DNA from: an uncultured Bacteroidales bacterium
Lineage (GTDB): Bacteria; Bacteroidota; Bacteroidia; Bacteroidales; Muribaculaceae
Length of the DNA stretch: 48,930 nt
Reading direction: 5' to 3'
Assembly (NCBI GenBank): GCA_902776955.1
Contig: CACYSG010000010.1
Location: forward strand, 1 to 48,930
This document shows positions 16,182-24,832 of this stretch, one piece after another. A program made the position numbers and the translations under genes. Below the pieces are notes generated by a model, which saw only the letters and a list, made by a program, of their open reading frames with translations, ran no database searches and was not told the origin of the DNA. The first letter of the stretch is position 1, and every line of letters starts with the position of its first letter.

Positions 16182-16354
16182 GATTTCTTGCGAACGTACT
16201 TCTTATACAACGGGACAAACACGATGATACCCGACGCCACGATGGTGAATACCAGCATGAAGTCGACTTTTGCAGCCCTGGATATGAGAATCCAGCACAA
16301 TCCCACCCACAACAGCAGGATACACACAAACCGTATCATATTACCTGTAGTCAT
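16178..16354 (-). CDS. Small two-helix membrane protein upstream of dxs
   Basis: The protein has 58 aa from the ATG at 16354. The in-frame ATG at 16384 lies inside the -7 element and is not used. Two hydrophobic segments (about residues 7-25 and 32-51) and a basic tail (KKYVRKKS) suggest an inner-membrane hairpin with its C terminus inside. It overlaps the dxs start by 4 bases, so it is the first gene of the dxs-trk operon. I know no function. Its overlap with dxs suggests real translation. Confidence 0.7.
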   Translation of the reverse strand: MTTGNMIRFVCILLLWVGLCWILISRAAKVDFMLVFTIVASGIIVFVPLYKKYVRKKS

Positions 16355-16381
16355 TGTCCCTATGATATAATGTATAACTTG

Positions 16382-16389
16382 CAAAGATA
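16382..16389 (-). promoter_or_regulatory. -7 element of the dxs operon
   Basis: TATCTTTG on the minus strand, 27 bases upstream of the ATG at 16354. A TTG at the standard distance is not evident. Confidence 0.5.
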
Positions 16390-16496
16390 AGCATTATTTG
16401 CGAAACAAGGATGTTTTGCGCCCTTTTTAGTGCTTTTTTTGACTTTAGATTCTATAAATGTATCTGTTCGGTGAAAATCCATCTGTAACACCTCAC

Positions 16497-16802
16497 GCTA
16501 AGGCGCAAAGCCGCTAATATATTGAAGTGATTAGGATTGCTCGCAAGAAATCAAACAAAATTTATATTTAACAATAATTCTTAGCGTCTTTCTATATTAC
16601 ACGTTCCACCAGTGAGAGCACGGGTGCCATCAGCAGGGACGGTTCTAATGATGCGGTAAGCGAAGCGACGCTATCAGTTAGAACCGTCACAATGATGCAC
16701 CGCCCTCGCCGCTGTCACCATAACCAGAAAAACTCACAAGTGTAATTACCATCACTTCTCTGCTTTAACGGCGGACTTTGCTTAGCGGCTTTGCGCCTTA
16801 GC
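16497..16802. repeat. Non-coding element with 21-bp terminal inverted repeats
   Basis: Positions 16497-16517 and 16782-16802 are perfect inverted copies (21 bp) reading GCTAAGGCGCAAAGCCGCTA plus one A. Between them is a second inverted pair: GACGGTTCTAA (16638-16648) and TTAGAACCGTC (16678-16688), extended by GTGC-C-ATCA / TGATGCAC. No ORF of note is present. The layout fits a small non-autonomous element or a long structured RNA. No clear target duplication was found. It fills most of the gap between dxs and the protease genes. Confidence 0.6.
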
Positions 16803-16840
16803 ATGGGGTCAAACGGCTAAATAGTTACCAATAAATGGGC

Positions 16841-16874
16841 AAAAAAAGAGACGCCATTTCGCGTCTCTTTTTTT
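16841..16874. terminator. Strong bidirectional terminator
   Basis: AAAAAAAGAGACGC and GCGTCTCTTTTTTT form a perfect stem around a 6-nt loop. It lies 44 bases after the stop of the minus-strand protease gene. Confidence 0.85.
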
Positions 16875-16917
16875 CTTGATCACGCGCGCCGCTTTCAGCG
16901 CGTATGAGCCATGATGG

Positions 16918-18309
16918 TTATTCCTGATTCAGGACTTGAGCAATCAACAGGGTGACATCGGTAATGTTGGTCACGCCGTCATTGTTCATATCGGCGTTCT
17001 CGATGGGATTGTCAGTCTGGTTGTTGAGCAGCGAATTGATGAGGATCGTGACGTCGGTAACGTTAACGATACCATCAAAGTTCATGTCGCCCAGAGGATA
17101 TTGTTCATCGCCGGGGATTACATAGCCCTCATAGGGGATCAAGTCGATGATCATGAACAGAGCGTCGTTGAACTCCATGTACTCGTTCTGGACAGTGACA
17201 TTGAAAGCACGATGCTCGAACCAACCATCGCCGCGGCCATACCAGCCCCAGCTCACGTGGTACAGACCATCGGCGTCCACACCGTCAACGACGAAGGCGT
17301 GACCGAGCGACCAGTCCTCACAGGAGTAAGGCAGGGGATGACCCTTGGCAAGTTCCTCGTTCATGATGGCAGTCCACTGCTCGTCGGTATAGTCGGTCTT
17401 GTTCCAGGTCTCACGGCTGGGCCATGCCTCGATACCCAGGAGCTTAGCGTCCTCACTGTAACCCAGGCTGAGGAAACCGTTCTTCTGCTTGAGCACGTTG
17501 CTGCCGCTGCCGTCGGGCGAGAAGTTCATCTGGCACGACTGTGAGCAGTAGCGGCACAGCCAAGCAACCTCCTGCTTCTCGTCATCGGTGACACCTTCAA
17601 CGTAGCCAAGTTTACCGTCAACCCACTCGGCATACTGGTTGCGAACCAGACTCCAGTTAATGGTTCGTGCGGGCAAAGAGGGCACATAGCTGTAGTTATA
17701 GGAGTTGGGATAGCTAGCAAGGGCAGGCATCTCGGTGGGATACTTCCAGTAATTGACAACCTGAGCCATAGCCAGACCGGCACAACCTACCGACGAAGTC
17801 TCGCCGTTATAGACAGGGCACTGATAGTTGAACGGACCCTGCTGTGCCCAGTTGACCGACTTGAGCAGCGGTTCAACGGCCTCGACACGCTTGGGAGCCT
17901 TGGGACGGGTTTCGCCCTTATAAGCCTTGAGGGCCTCGATTTGGGTCTTGTAGCGGCCGATGTAAGCCTTCATGCTCTGGGGCATGTTGTTCATGTCGAT
18001 GCTGCCGTTGTCACCGTAGGCCAGCACGTGATTGGCGCGGTCGTCACCAGCGATGATTACCCAACCGCCACCATCGATGTTGAATACATAGTAGTCGTTG
18101 CCCTCGACCTTGGAGGCCTCGGCATGGGCAAGCTTGATGTCGGCCGTAGCAGGAGCCCTGAAGGTACCTGCCATAGCGGCATGTTGCTTAACGAAGTCAT
18201 TAGCGATGGCACGAGCCGCTGTCTGGTCAATCTCACCAGCACTAGCGCCGAACGAGGTCATGGCAGCTGCCATGAGGATGCCGGCACCAAACATTTTCAT
18301 CATGTTCAT
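16918..18309 (-). CDS. Secreted C10 (SpeB/streptopain-like) cysteine protease with dockerin-like repeats
   Basis: The protein is 463 aa. The signal peptide is followed by a propeptide (IANDFVKQHAAMAG...VFNIDGGGWVIIAGDDRANHVLAYGDNG), typical of the Spi/C10 inhibitory domain. The catalytic Cys is C176 (SVGCAGLAMAQVV) and the catalytic His is H337 (GHAFVVDGVD), with the WGWYGRGDGW block after it. The family motif is normally GCxATAMAQ, so Leu for Thr is unusual. The C terminus carries two Ca-binding-type repeats (GDMNFDGIVNVTDVTILINS at 407-426; ADMNNDGVTNITDVTLLIAQ at 439-458), as in dockerin type I. It has its own -7 element (TATCTTTG, 18380-18387) and a terminator, so it is transcribed apart from its two upstream paralogs. 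Confidence 0.92.
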   Translation of the reverse strand: MNMMKMFGAGILMAAAMTSFGASAGEIDQTAARAIANDFVKQHAAMAGTFRAPATADIKLAHAEASKVEGNDYYVFNIDGGGWVIIAGDDRANHVLAYGDNGSIDMNNMPQSMKAYIGRYKTQIEALKAYKGETRPKAPKRVEAVEPLLKSVNWAQQGPFNYQCPVYNGETSSVGCAGLAMAQVVNYWKYPTEMPALASYPNSYNYSYVPSLPARTINWSLVRNQYAEWVDGKLGYVEGVTDDEKQEVAWLCRYCSQSCQMNFSPDGSGSNVLKQKNGFLSLGYSEDAKLLGIEAWPSRETWNKTDYTDEQWTAIMNEELAKGHPLPYSCEDWSLGHAFVVDGVDADGLYHVSWGWYGRGDGWFEHRAFNVTVQNEYMEFNDALFMIIDLIPYEGYVIPGDEQYPLGDMNFDGIVNVTDVTILINSLLNNQTDNPIENADMNNDGVTNITDVTLLIAQVLNQE

Positions 18310-18379
18310 AGTTGTTTTGTAAGTTAATTAGAATATAATAAGCTAATAAATCTATAATCACAAGTTTTTTATCACGCGA

Positions 18380-18387
18380 CAAAGATA
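18380..18387 (-). promoter_or_regulatory. -7 element upstream of the C10 protease gene
   Basis: TATCTTTG on the minus strand, about 70 bases upstream of the ATG at 18309. No TTG at standard spacing, so only half a consensus is seen. Confidence 0.45.
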
Positions 18388-18478
18388 TAAAATATTTCTT
18401 ATTTTCATGCATTTTTCACAAAAAAAACGACTTATCTCATTCAAATACACCGAATGGCATAAACCAACAATGCATTAA

Positions 18479-18522
18479 GACGGTTCTTTGGACTCCAAAA
18501 TTTGAGTTCCCAAAGAACCGTC
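18479..18522 (-). terminator. Long hairpin after the second protease gene
   Basis: GACGGTTCTTTGG (18479-18491) pairs perfectly with CCAAAGAACCGTC (18510-18522), and the loop contains a further ACTC/GAGT pair. It follows the minus-strand protease gene ending at 18590. It lacks a strong T-run, so it may end or stabilise the transcript. Confidence 0.5.
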
Positions 18523-18589
18523 CTCTATAGAACTTTGATTCTCAACCTGTTTTAAAAGAGGTCAGGCATGTCGTCAAGTGACACTTGAA

Positions 18590-20251
18590 CTAGTCTTGAT
18601 TGAGAATGTAGTTGATCAGCATTGTTGCATCGGTAATCGTCAGTGGCGTGTTGTCGTCGTTCGTCATTCGGTTGACAATCTCAGTCACGTCGCTCACGGT
18701 GAACGGTGCGTTATACTTGGCAACATGGCCTACCACCTGCAATAGCCCCTCACCCTTGGTCACAAGAGTGGGATTGGTGTTGCTCGTGGTGTAGTAATAC
18801 AGCCCCAGGTTATAGGCACCCGTCTCGAGAGATTCGGGCAAAGTGATATTGCCATTAACGGTAGAGCCTTGAACGAACGAATTCTTATTGATGCTCACAG
18901 CGTTGCCCAAGCAGATGCGCTCACCGTTCATATCAACGAGGCCGAACTGCAGGTTGAACGAGTTGTAAGAGGTCCTGAACGTAAAGTCAAGCGCTCTGGT
19001 ACTCAGGTCCTCGCCCAACACGAGGAGGTCGCTGGCGGCATCAAGCTCCACAGGATTGATGATACAATAGACGGGAGGCTCCACACCGGTAAGCATCTCG
19101 TGATAGGCACTGAAGTTCAGCTCACTGCCATCGCGATGAATCATCCTCAATGACGTCGACAAATACCAGCCGTCACATGTGCCATACCAACCCAGGTTGA
19201 AGTGGAAATAGCCATCGCTGTTATAGCCATCGCAGATAAACGCGTGTCCCGCATCATTGGGATCGTCGGCCGAATAAAGGATGGGGCGACCGGCATCAAG
19301 CTCAGTCTTCATCATCGACTCCCACTGGCTGGTGGTATAGGAGCTCCACCAACCATCTTTGCTCACATCCTTGGCATTGGAGCTGTAACCGAAATTCTTC
19401 ATGGCGCTCAACTGGCTCGAAACCTGAGCTCCGCTGCCGTTGGGGCTGTAAGCCATCTTTGACGCTTGACCACAATAGCGTGAGAGCTTCGCAACTTCCT
19501 GGGCCTGTTCGTCGGTATAGACATCCTGGACGAGCATGCTGTTATCCCAATCCCAATGGCAATAGGAAGGCAGCATCTTGGAGTAGTCGAATGTCGTGGC
19601 AGGCAAGGCGGGAACGTTGCCGTAACCTGAGCTGTAGAACGAGGACATCGCACTGCACGAGGTGGGATACTGCCAGTAGTACATCACCTGGGCCATTGCC
19701 GTGGCGATGCAGCCCACGACGCAGTACTCGCCGTTCTTCATCGGACACTGCAGGCAATAGGGCAACTCCTGACCCCAAGTCGTCTTGATGAGCGGCTCGA
19801 CACCCACCGTAGCCGCGAGTTTAGGCTCGACAATCACCAGGTCATCGGCGGTATAGGACAGCAAGAATTCCATCTCCTGCTTATAGCCGTTAAGCAAGCC
19901 TTGCAGGCCGTAAGGCAGATGGTTGAAATCCAGGGAGCCCTTGTCGCTGTAACCCAACACCCTTGCCGCACGGTCCTCACCAGCAACAATAATAAAACCT
20001 CCACCCTTGATGTTGAAGGCATAATAATCGTTGGCTCCTACCACTGCGGCCGAGGGCTCGGCATGGACGAGCGAGAGGTCACCCATGGCGGGTGCATTCA
20101 ACATTCCGTTCTTAGCGGTAACATGATGTTTCAGAAAAGTTGAGGCAACGCCTTTGGCGGCATTGGCATCGACACTGGCGGCGTTCACTTGCAATGCAGT
20201 CACTGCAAGAGTCGCTAACATTGATAATTTAAAGAATTTCTTGGTCTTCAT
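18590..20251 (-). CDS. Secreted C10 cysteine protease, paralog 2
   Basis: A 553-aa paralog. The signal peptide (MKTKKFFKLSMLATLAVTAL) and propeptide are followed by the catalytic Cys C181 in VVGCIATAMAQVM (exact family motif) and His H336 in GHAFICDGYN, then LGWYGTCDGWY. A beta-rich domain of about 130 residues follows the catalytic part, absent from the 463-aa paralog. The last ~40 residues (PFTVSDVTEIVNRM, LTITDATMLINYIL) keep the helix part of dockerin repeats but have lost the Asp/Asn calcium loops. It starts 35 bases after the stop of the third paralog, so these two are co-transcribed. Peptide target unknown. Confidence 0.92.
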   Translation of the reverse strand: MKTKKFFKLSMLATLAVTALQVNAASVDANAAKGVASTFLKHHVTAKNGMLNAPAMGDLSLVHAEPSAAVVGANDYYAFNIKGGGFIIVAGEDRAARVLGYSDKGSLDFNHLPYGLQGLLNGYKQEMEFLLSYTADDLVIVEPKLAATVGVEPLIKTTWGQELPYCLQCPMKNGEYCVVGCIATAMAQVMYYWQYPTSCSAMSSFYSSGYGNVPALPATTFDYSKMLPSYCHWDWDNSMLVQDVYTDEQAQEVAKLSRYCGQASKMAYSPNGSGAQVSSQLSAMKNFGYSSNAKDVSKDGWWSSYTTSQWESMMKTELDAGRPILYSADDPNDAGHAFICDGYNSDGYFHFNLGWYGTCDGWYLSTSLRMIHRDGSELNFSAYHEMLTGVEPPVYCIINPVELDAASDLLVLGEDLSTRALDFTFRTSYNSFNLQFGLVDMNGERICLGNAVSINKNSFVQGSTVNGNITLPESLETGAYNLGLYYYTTSNTNPTLVTKGEGLLQVVGHVAKYNAPFTVSDVTEIVNRMTNDDNTPLTITDATMLINYILNQD

Positions 20252-20286
20252 AGTGCTTTTGTGTTTTAAGGAATATAATGAATAAA

Positions 20287-21960
20287 TTAAATACCGAGGA
20301 GATATTCGATCAGTGTGGTCACGTCGGTGATGGTGAGCGTCGAGTCAGAGCCGTCGAGCATCTTGGCCACCAGTTCGGTCACATCGGTGATGGTGAACGG
20401 AGCATTGTACTTGGCCAGCCTGCCGACAACCTCCAGTTTACCGGCCTCAACATTCTGGACGGGAACAAGCTGGGTCGGGGTGTTCAGGTAATAGTACAAC
20501 GCCATGTTATAGGTGCCGCTTTGCAGGGTTGTGGGCAAGGTGAGCGCTCCTAACACGTTGCTGCCCTGCTCAAAGCGTACACGGCTCAGGGTGAAGGCGT
20601 TGCTCTGGGTTACCACGTTGTCCTGGTCATCGGTGAGGGCGAACACGAGGCGCACCGTCTGATAACTGGTTCTGAGGGTAACATTATTGGCCTGGGGAGC
20701 CATGTTGTCACCCAAAATCATCACCTGGTCATTGGCTGAGATGGACTCGACGGCAAGTTCGATGTAGTTGGGAGGAGTAATGCCGGTGAGCATCTCGTGA
20801 CCGGAATTGAACTTCAGTTCGTCGCCGTCACGATGGGTCATGTTCAAGGCCGTGGACAAATACCAACCATCGCAGGTGCCGTACCAGCCGAAGTTGAAGT
20901 GGAAGTAATTATCATTGTTATAGCCGTCGCAGATAAACGCGTGTCCGCCGGCAGCCGGGTCATTGGCTGCATACAGGATGGGGCGCCCAGCGTTGAGCTC
21001 GGCCTTCATCATGGCCTCCCACTCGCTGGTTGTGTAGTTTGAACTCCACCAACCGCTCTTGGTCACATACTGGGCGTTGGAGCTGTATCCAAACTGTTTC
21101 ATCGCGGCGAGCTGGTCGCTGGTGTAGGCACCGCTGCCCTCAGGGCTGTATCCCATCTCCACGGCCTGTCCGCAGTAGCGTGAGAGCTTGGCCACTTCCT
21201 GGGCCTGCTCGTCGGTGTATAAGTCCTGTACGAGTTGGCTGTACTCATAGTCCCAGTGACAATAGGAAGGAAGCATCTTGGAGTAGTCAAACGTCGTTGC
21301 GGGCAGGGCCTGTAAAGTAGTATGTATATCATAGCAATAATAGGAAGATACGCCATTGCACGATGTGGGGTACTCCCAGAATTTCATGACCTGAGCCATC
21401 GCCGTGGCGACACAGCCTACAACACAGTATTCGTTCTGATAAACGGGGCACTGCAGGCAGTAGGGCAACTCTTGGCCCCAATTGGTCGAGATGAGCGGTT
21501 CCACACCAATGACCTTCTGTAATGATGTATTGGCATGGACGGGAACAAGGTCATCTCCCTTATAGGTCTGGAGATATTCAATTTCGCGCTTATAGCTGTC
21601 GAGCAGGCCCTTGAGATTGTAGGGCAGATTGTTGAAATCCAGATGCCCCTGTTCGCTATAGCCCAGCACGCGGGCGGCACGATCTTCACCCGAGATGATG
21701 ATGAATCCCCCACCCTTCACGTTGAAGGCATAGTAGTCATTGGCCCCGTTCACCTGGCTGGAGGCTTCAACATAGGCCAATTGGATCTCGGAAAGACGTG
21801 TAGCATTAAATCTTCCTTGATGAGAAGCGGAGTGAGCTGTGATAAAATCACCTGCCATAACACGAGCGGTGGCCACGTCAACGTTAGCCGAACGGGCCTG
21901 CAATGAGCACATAGCCACCATTGCAAGCGCACAAATAAAGGATAACTTCCTGTTAATCAT
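20287..21960 (-). CDS. Secreted C10 cysteine protease, paralog 3
   Basis: A 557-aa paralog, closest to the 553-aa one throughout (shared blocks DYYAFN, GGGFII, GEDRAARVLGYS, LPSYCHWD, EQAQEVAKLSRYCGQA). The catalytic Cys is C183 (VVGCVATAMAQVM) and His is H340 (GHAFICDGYN). It has the same post-catalytic beta-rich domain and the same degenerate dockerin-like end (PFTITDVTELVAKM, LTITDVTTLIEYLL). It is the first gene of the two-gene operon and begins with a signal peptide rich in Ala/Leu. A -7-like element TATTTTTG lies at 22028-22035. It is likely secreted as an inactive precursor. Confidence 0.92.
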   Translation of the reverse strand: MINRKLSFICALAMVAMCSLQARSANVDVATARVMAGDFITAHSASHQGRFNATRLSEIQLAYVEASSQVNGANDYYAFNVKGGGFIIISGEDRAARVLGYSEQGHLDFNNLPYNLKGLLDSYKREIEYLQTYKGDDLVPVHANTSLQKVIGVEPLISTNWGQELPYCLQCPVYQNEYCVVGCVATAMAQVMKFWEYPTSCNGVSSYYCYDIHTTLQALPATTFDYSKMLPSYCHWDYEYSQLVQDLYTDEQAQEVAKLSRYCGQAVEMGYSPEGSGAYTSDQLAAMKQFGYSSNAQYVTKSGWWSSNYTTSEWEAMMKAELNAGRPILYAANDPAAGGHAFICDGYNNDNYFHFNFGWYGTCDGWYLSTALNMTHRDGDELKFNSGHEMLTGITPPNYIELAVESISANDQVMILGDNMAPQANNVTLRTSYQTVRLVFALTDDQDNVVTQSNAFTLSRVRFEQGSNVLGALTLPTTLQSGTYNMALYYYLNTPTQLVPVQNVEAGKLEVVGRLAKYNAPFTITDVTELVAKMLDGSDSTLTITDVTTLIEYLLGI

Positions 21961-22264
21961 AATTTTAATGTTGATTATAAATGATTTTACGTTAATATTT
22001 GTTCAAAAACAAGCCGTTAATGGATGACAAAAATAATACAAAAATGAAAATAAGTAATAAATTATAACTAAAAAAATATCAATTTCCACTTTACTGCTCT
22101 CTCTGGGTCAAACAATCGGCACAACCCGAAGGGATGACAATAAAATGTCGCAACCCGATGCCAAAAAATTATTTTTAGTTAAGAAAGAAAAAAAACGTCC
22201 GATTTGCGATTGTAAACCGATTTTATTTTGTAACTTTACCGCCCAAATTTAATGTAATACCAAA
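21961..22264. other. Divergent intergenic region between protease operon and ftsK
   Basis: About 300 AT-rich bases without a gene. On the minus strand a TATTTTTG (22028-22035) may serve the protease operon. On the plus strand the ftsK promoter is at 22210-22238. Confidence 0.55.
22210..22238 (+). promoter_or_regulatory. ftsK promoter
   Basis: TTG at 22210-22212, an 18-nt spacer and TAACTTTA at 22231-22238 (one mismatch to TAnnTTTG, spacer a little short). The ftsK ATG is 26 bases downstream. Confidence 0.5.
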
Positions 22265-24757
22265 ATGGGCAAAAGTCAAGTCAACAACAATAAGAGAACA
22301 GAGGACGACCAGAGCATTTACAACCCCGACATTAGCGGTGTCAAGCGTACTGATGATTACTTGAGACGGCAGGAAGCCGAACAGGCGATGGCCGAGGAGA
22401 ACGTCAAGTGGTGGCAACGATACATGGGATTTGTCCAGAACGGCAATTTCAAGCTGTTCATGGGCATCGTAATGCTCTTTGTGGGCATATATCTGCTGAT
22501 ATCGTTCCTGTCGTTCTTCCTCTCGTCGGGGATGAGCGACCAGGACCGCATCGTTAACTACTCGATGATCGAGAACGCCCGCGTGCCGGACCAGATCCGT
22601 AACGCTGGTGCCGCTGTCGGCGCTTCGCTGAGTGATTTCTTTATCTCGAGCGGCGTCGGCGTTGCAGCGTTTATCATTGTGGTATGGTTCATTGTGTTGG
22701 GAATGAGGCTATTGCGCAAGCAGCGCACGCACTTTTTTCACTATACGTTAATCTGCCTGTTCAGCCTGTTCACCTTTTCTATAGTTGTGGGGGCAGCGAC
22801 CTATTTTGTCAAACCCTTCACGTTCTTCCCCTTGGGTGGCTACTTCGGTTTCTACGCCAACAAGTGGCTGCTGGGGCTGGTGGGTGTTTACGGCATGGTA
22901 GCGGTAAATATCCTCATCCTAATGCTGTGGGTATTCCTTACCTACAAGACCTTAACGGCCCTGTATAAGCAAGTGCGCCAAAGCATCGAGAAGACCCGTG
23001 GACACGGCAAGGAGGACGCCGAGCGCGTGGTTAACCAGCAGGGCCAGTCGGCCTTCCTGGGTGGTGAGCAGCAGGTGCATGAAGAGCCTAAAGAAGAAGA
23101 GTCGGCACGCCCATCAATCATGCAGCGCCGACGCAAGCAGCGTAAAGGTCAGGCCGAAGACGTGTCTTCAAACGACGCTCCTGCCCACCTCAAGCCCATC
23201 AAGGCGAGCACCGACGTGAGCAACCCTCACGACCCCACTGGCGAATACCGCCACTACCGTTTCCCCACCCTGGACTTGCTGCAAGACATCCGCATGAATC
23301 CCAACAGCGTGGACAAGCAGGAACAGGACGAGAACAAGGAGCGCATTCGCGACACCTTGAGCAAATACGGCATCGAGATCAAGGAAATCATGGTTCATGT
23401 GGGACCGACGGTGACCCTGTTTGAGATTGTACCGCAGGATGGCGTGCGCGTCAACAAGATTCGCGGACTCGAGGATGACATCGCCTTGAGCCTTGCAGCC
23501 CTGGGTATCCGCATCATCGCGCCCATGCCCGGCAAGGGAACCATCGGCATCGAGGTGCCCAACCGCGACCCGCAGGTCGTGCCCATGCGCGAGGTGCTTG
23601 GTTCCAAGGCCTTCCAGGAGAGCCGTGCCAAGTTGCCGATGTGCCTGGGTTGCACCGTGAGCAACGAGGTGTTTATCGCCGACTTGACTAAGATGCCGCA
23701 CCTGCTGGTTGCCGGTGCGACCGGTAAAGGTAAATCGGTCGGTTTGAACGCCATCATCACATCATTACTATATAAGAAGGGCCCGTCGGAGCTGAAGTTT
23801 GTCCTCGTCGATCCCAAGCGCGTCGAGTTCAGCGTGTATGCCGACCTGGAGAAATACTACTTCGCCAAGGCTCCCGGTGAGGAAAAAGCCATCATCACCG
23901 ACACCGACCGCGTCATCAAGACCCTCAACTGCCTCGTTCAAGAGATGGAAGACCGCTACCGCGTGTTTGAGGAAGTAAGGGTACGCAACGTGAGCGACTA
24001 TAATGAAATGTGGCGCCGTGAACTGCGAGAGGTGCGCGACGAGCATGGTGAGAAGAAATACCAGTACATGCCCTACATCGTGGGCATTATCGACGAGTTC
24101 AGCGACATGATCATGACCGCAGGCAAGGAGGTCGAGACCCCGCTCGTGCGCATCGCCCAGAAGGCCCGCGCCGTGGGTATCCACATGATCATCGCCACCC
24201 AACGCCCGTCGTCTAAGGTCATCACCGGTCTGATTAAGGGTAACTTCCCGGGCCGCATCGCCTTCGCCGTAGCCCAGCGCATTGATAGCCAGATCATCAT
24301 CGACCGTACGGGAGCCCAGCAGCTCATCGGCCGCGGAGACATGCTGTTCCAAATCGACGGCGAGCTGACGCGCCTGCAGTGCCCGTTTGTCGACACGCCC
24401 GATATTGTGCGCATCTGTGACTTCATCAAGGAGCAGGAGGACAACGACCGTGATATCAACCATGAGGAGCCTTACATGCTGCCCGAGTACGTCGGTAAGG
24501 ACGAGGGAGGCGGCAGTGACGCCAACGTGGGCAACGTCAAGGACCGCGACCCGCTGTTTGAGGAAGCCGTGCGATTTGTTGTCATGGGCAACACCGCCAG
24601 CACGTCATCGCTGCAGCGCCGTTACGAGATTGGCTACAACCGAGCCGGTCGCCTGATGGACCAGATGGAGCATGCCGGAATTGTTGGCCCTGCTCAGGGC
24701 AGCAAGCCGCGTCAAGTGCTTGTCAGTCCCATGGACATTGACCAACTTTTCCCTTAA
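22265..24757 (+). CDS. ftsK: DNA translocase FtsK/SpoIIIE
   Basis: An 830-aa septal DNA pump that clears and resolves chromosome dimers at division. Four hydrophobic segments lie in the first ~235 residues, then a charged linker, then the alpha/beta motor. The Walker A is GATGKGKSVGLN (about 485-496; the usual GTTGSGKS has Ala and Lys here) and the Walker B is GIIDEFSDMIM (about 606). The C-terminal winged-helix gamma domain, which reads the polar DNA motif, is present (about 762-830: ASTSSLQRRYEIGYNRAGRL). Length is normal for Bacteroidota. A terminator follows directly. Confidence 0.96.
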   Translation: MGKSQVNNNKRTEDDQSIYNPDISGVKRTDDYLRRQEAEQAMAEENVKWWQRYMGFVQNGNFKLFMGIVMLFVGIYLLISFLSFFLSSGMSDQDRIVNYSMIENARVPDQIRNAGAAVGASLSDFFISSGVGVAAFIIVVWFIVLGMRLLRKQRTHFFHYTLICLFSLFTFSIVVGAATYFVKPFTFFPLGGYFGFYANKWLLGLVGVYGMVAVNILILMLWVFLTYKTLTALYKQVRQSIEKTRGHGKEDAERVVNQQGQSAFLGGEQQVHEEPKEEESARPSIMQRRRKQRKGQAEDVSSNDAPAHLKPIKASTDVSNPHDPTGEYRHYRFPTLDLLQDIRMNPNSVDKQEQDENKERIRDTLSKYGIEIKEIMVHVGPTVTLFEIVPQDGVRVNKIRGLEDDIALSLAALGIRIIAPMPGKGTIGIEVPNRDPQVVPMREVLGSKAFQESRAKLPMCLGCTVSNEVFIADLTKMPHLLVAGATGKGKSVGLNAIITSLLYKKGPSELKFVLVDPKRVEFSVYADLEKYYFAKAPGEEKAIITDTDRVIKTLNCLVQEMEDRYRVFEEVRVRNVSDYNEMWRRELREVRDEHGEKKYQYMPYIVGIIDEFSDMIMTAGKEVETPLVRIAQKARAVGIHMIIATQRPSSKVITGLIKGNFPGRIAFAVAQRIDSQIIIDRTGAQQLIGRGDMLFQIDGELTRLQCPFVDTPDIVRICDFIKEQEDNDRDINHEEPYMLPEYVGKDEGGGSDANVGNVKDRDPLFEEAVRFVVMGNTASTSSLQRRYEIGYNRAGRLMDQMEHAGIVGPAQGSKPRQVLVSPMDIDQLFP

Positions 24758-24767
24758 AATGATTCAC

Positions 24768-24792
24768 AGGGTGCCTAAATTGGCACCCTTTT
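24768..24792 (+). terminator. ftsK terminator
   Basis: GGGTGCC and GGCACCC pair around TAAATT and are followed by TTTTT, 11 bases after the ftsK stop. Confidence 0.9.
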
Positions 24793-24832
24793 TGCAGCAT
24801 AGAGTCATTGTAATCACCGAAATATTTAAGTC

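Noticed and set aside
16390-16490. Thiamine (TPP) riboswitch upstream of dxs
   Set aside because: I saw no recognisable THI-box sequence, and the -7 element leaves only about 20 nt of leader.
16497-16802. Insertion sequence with transposase
   Set aside because: There are terminal inverted repeats but no coding capacity and no visible target duplication.
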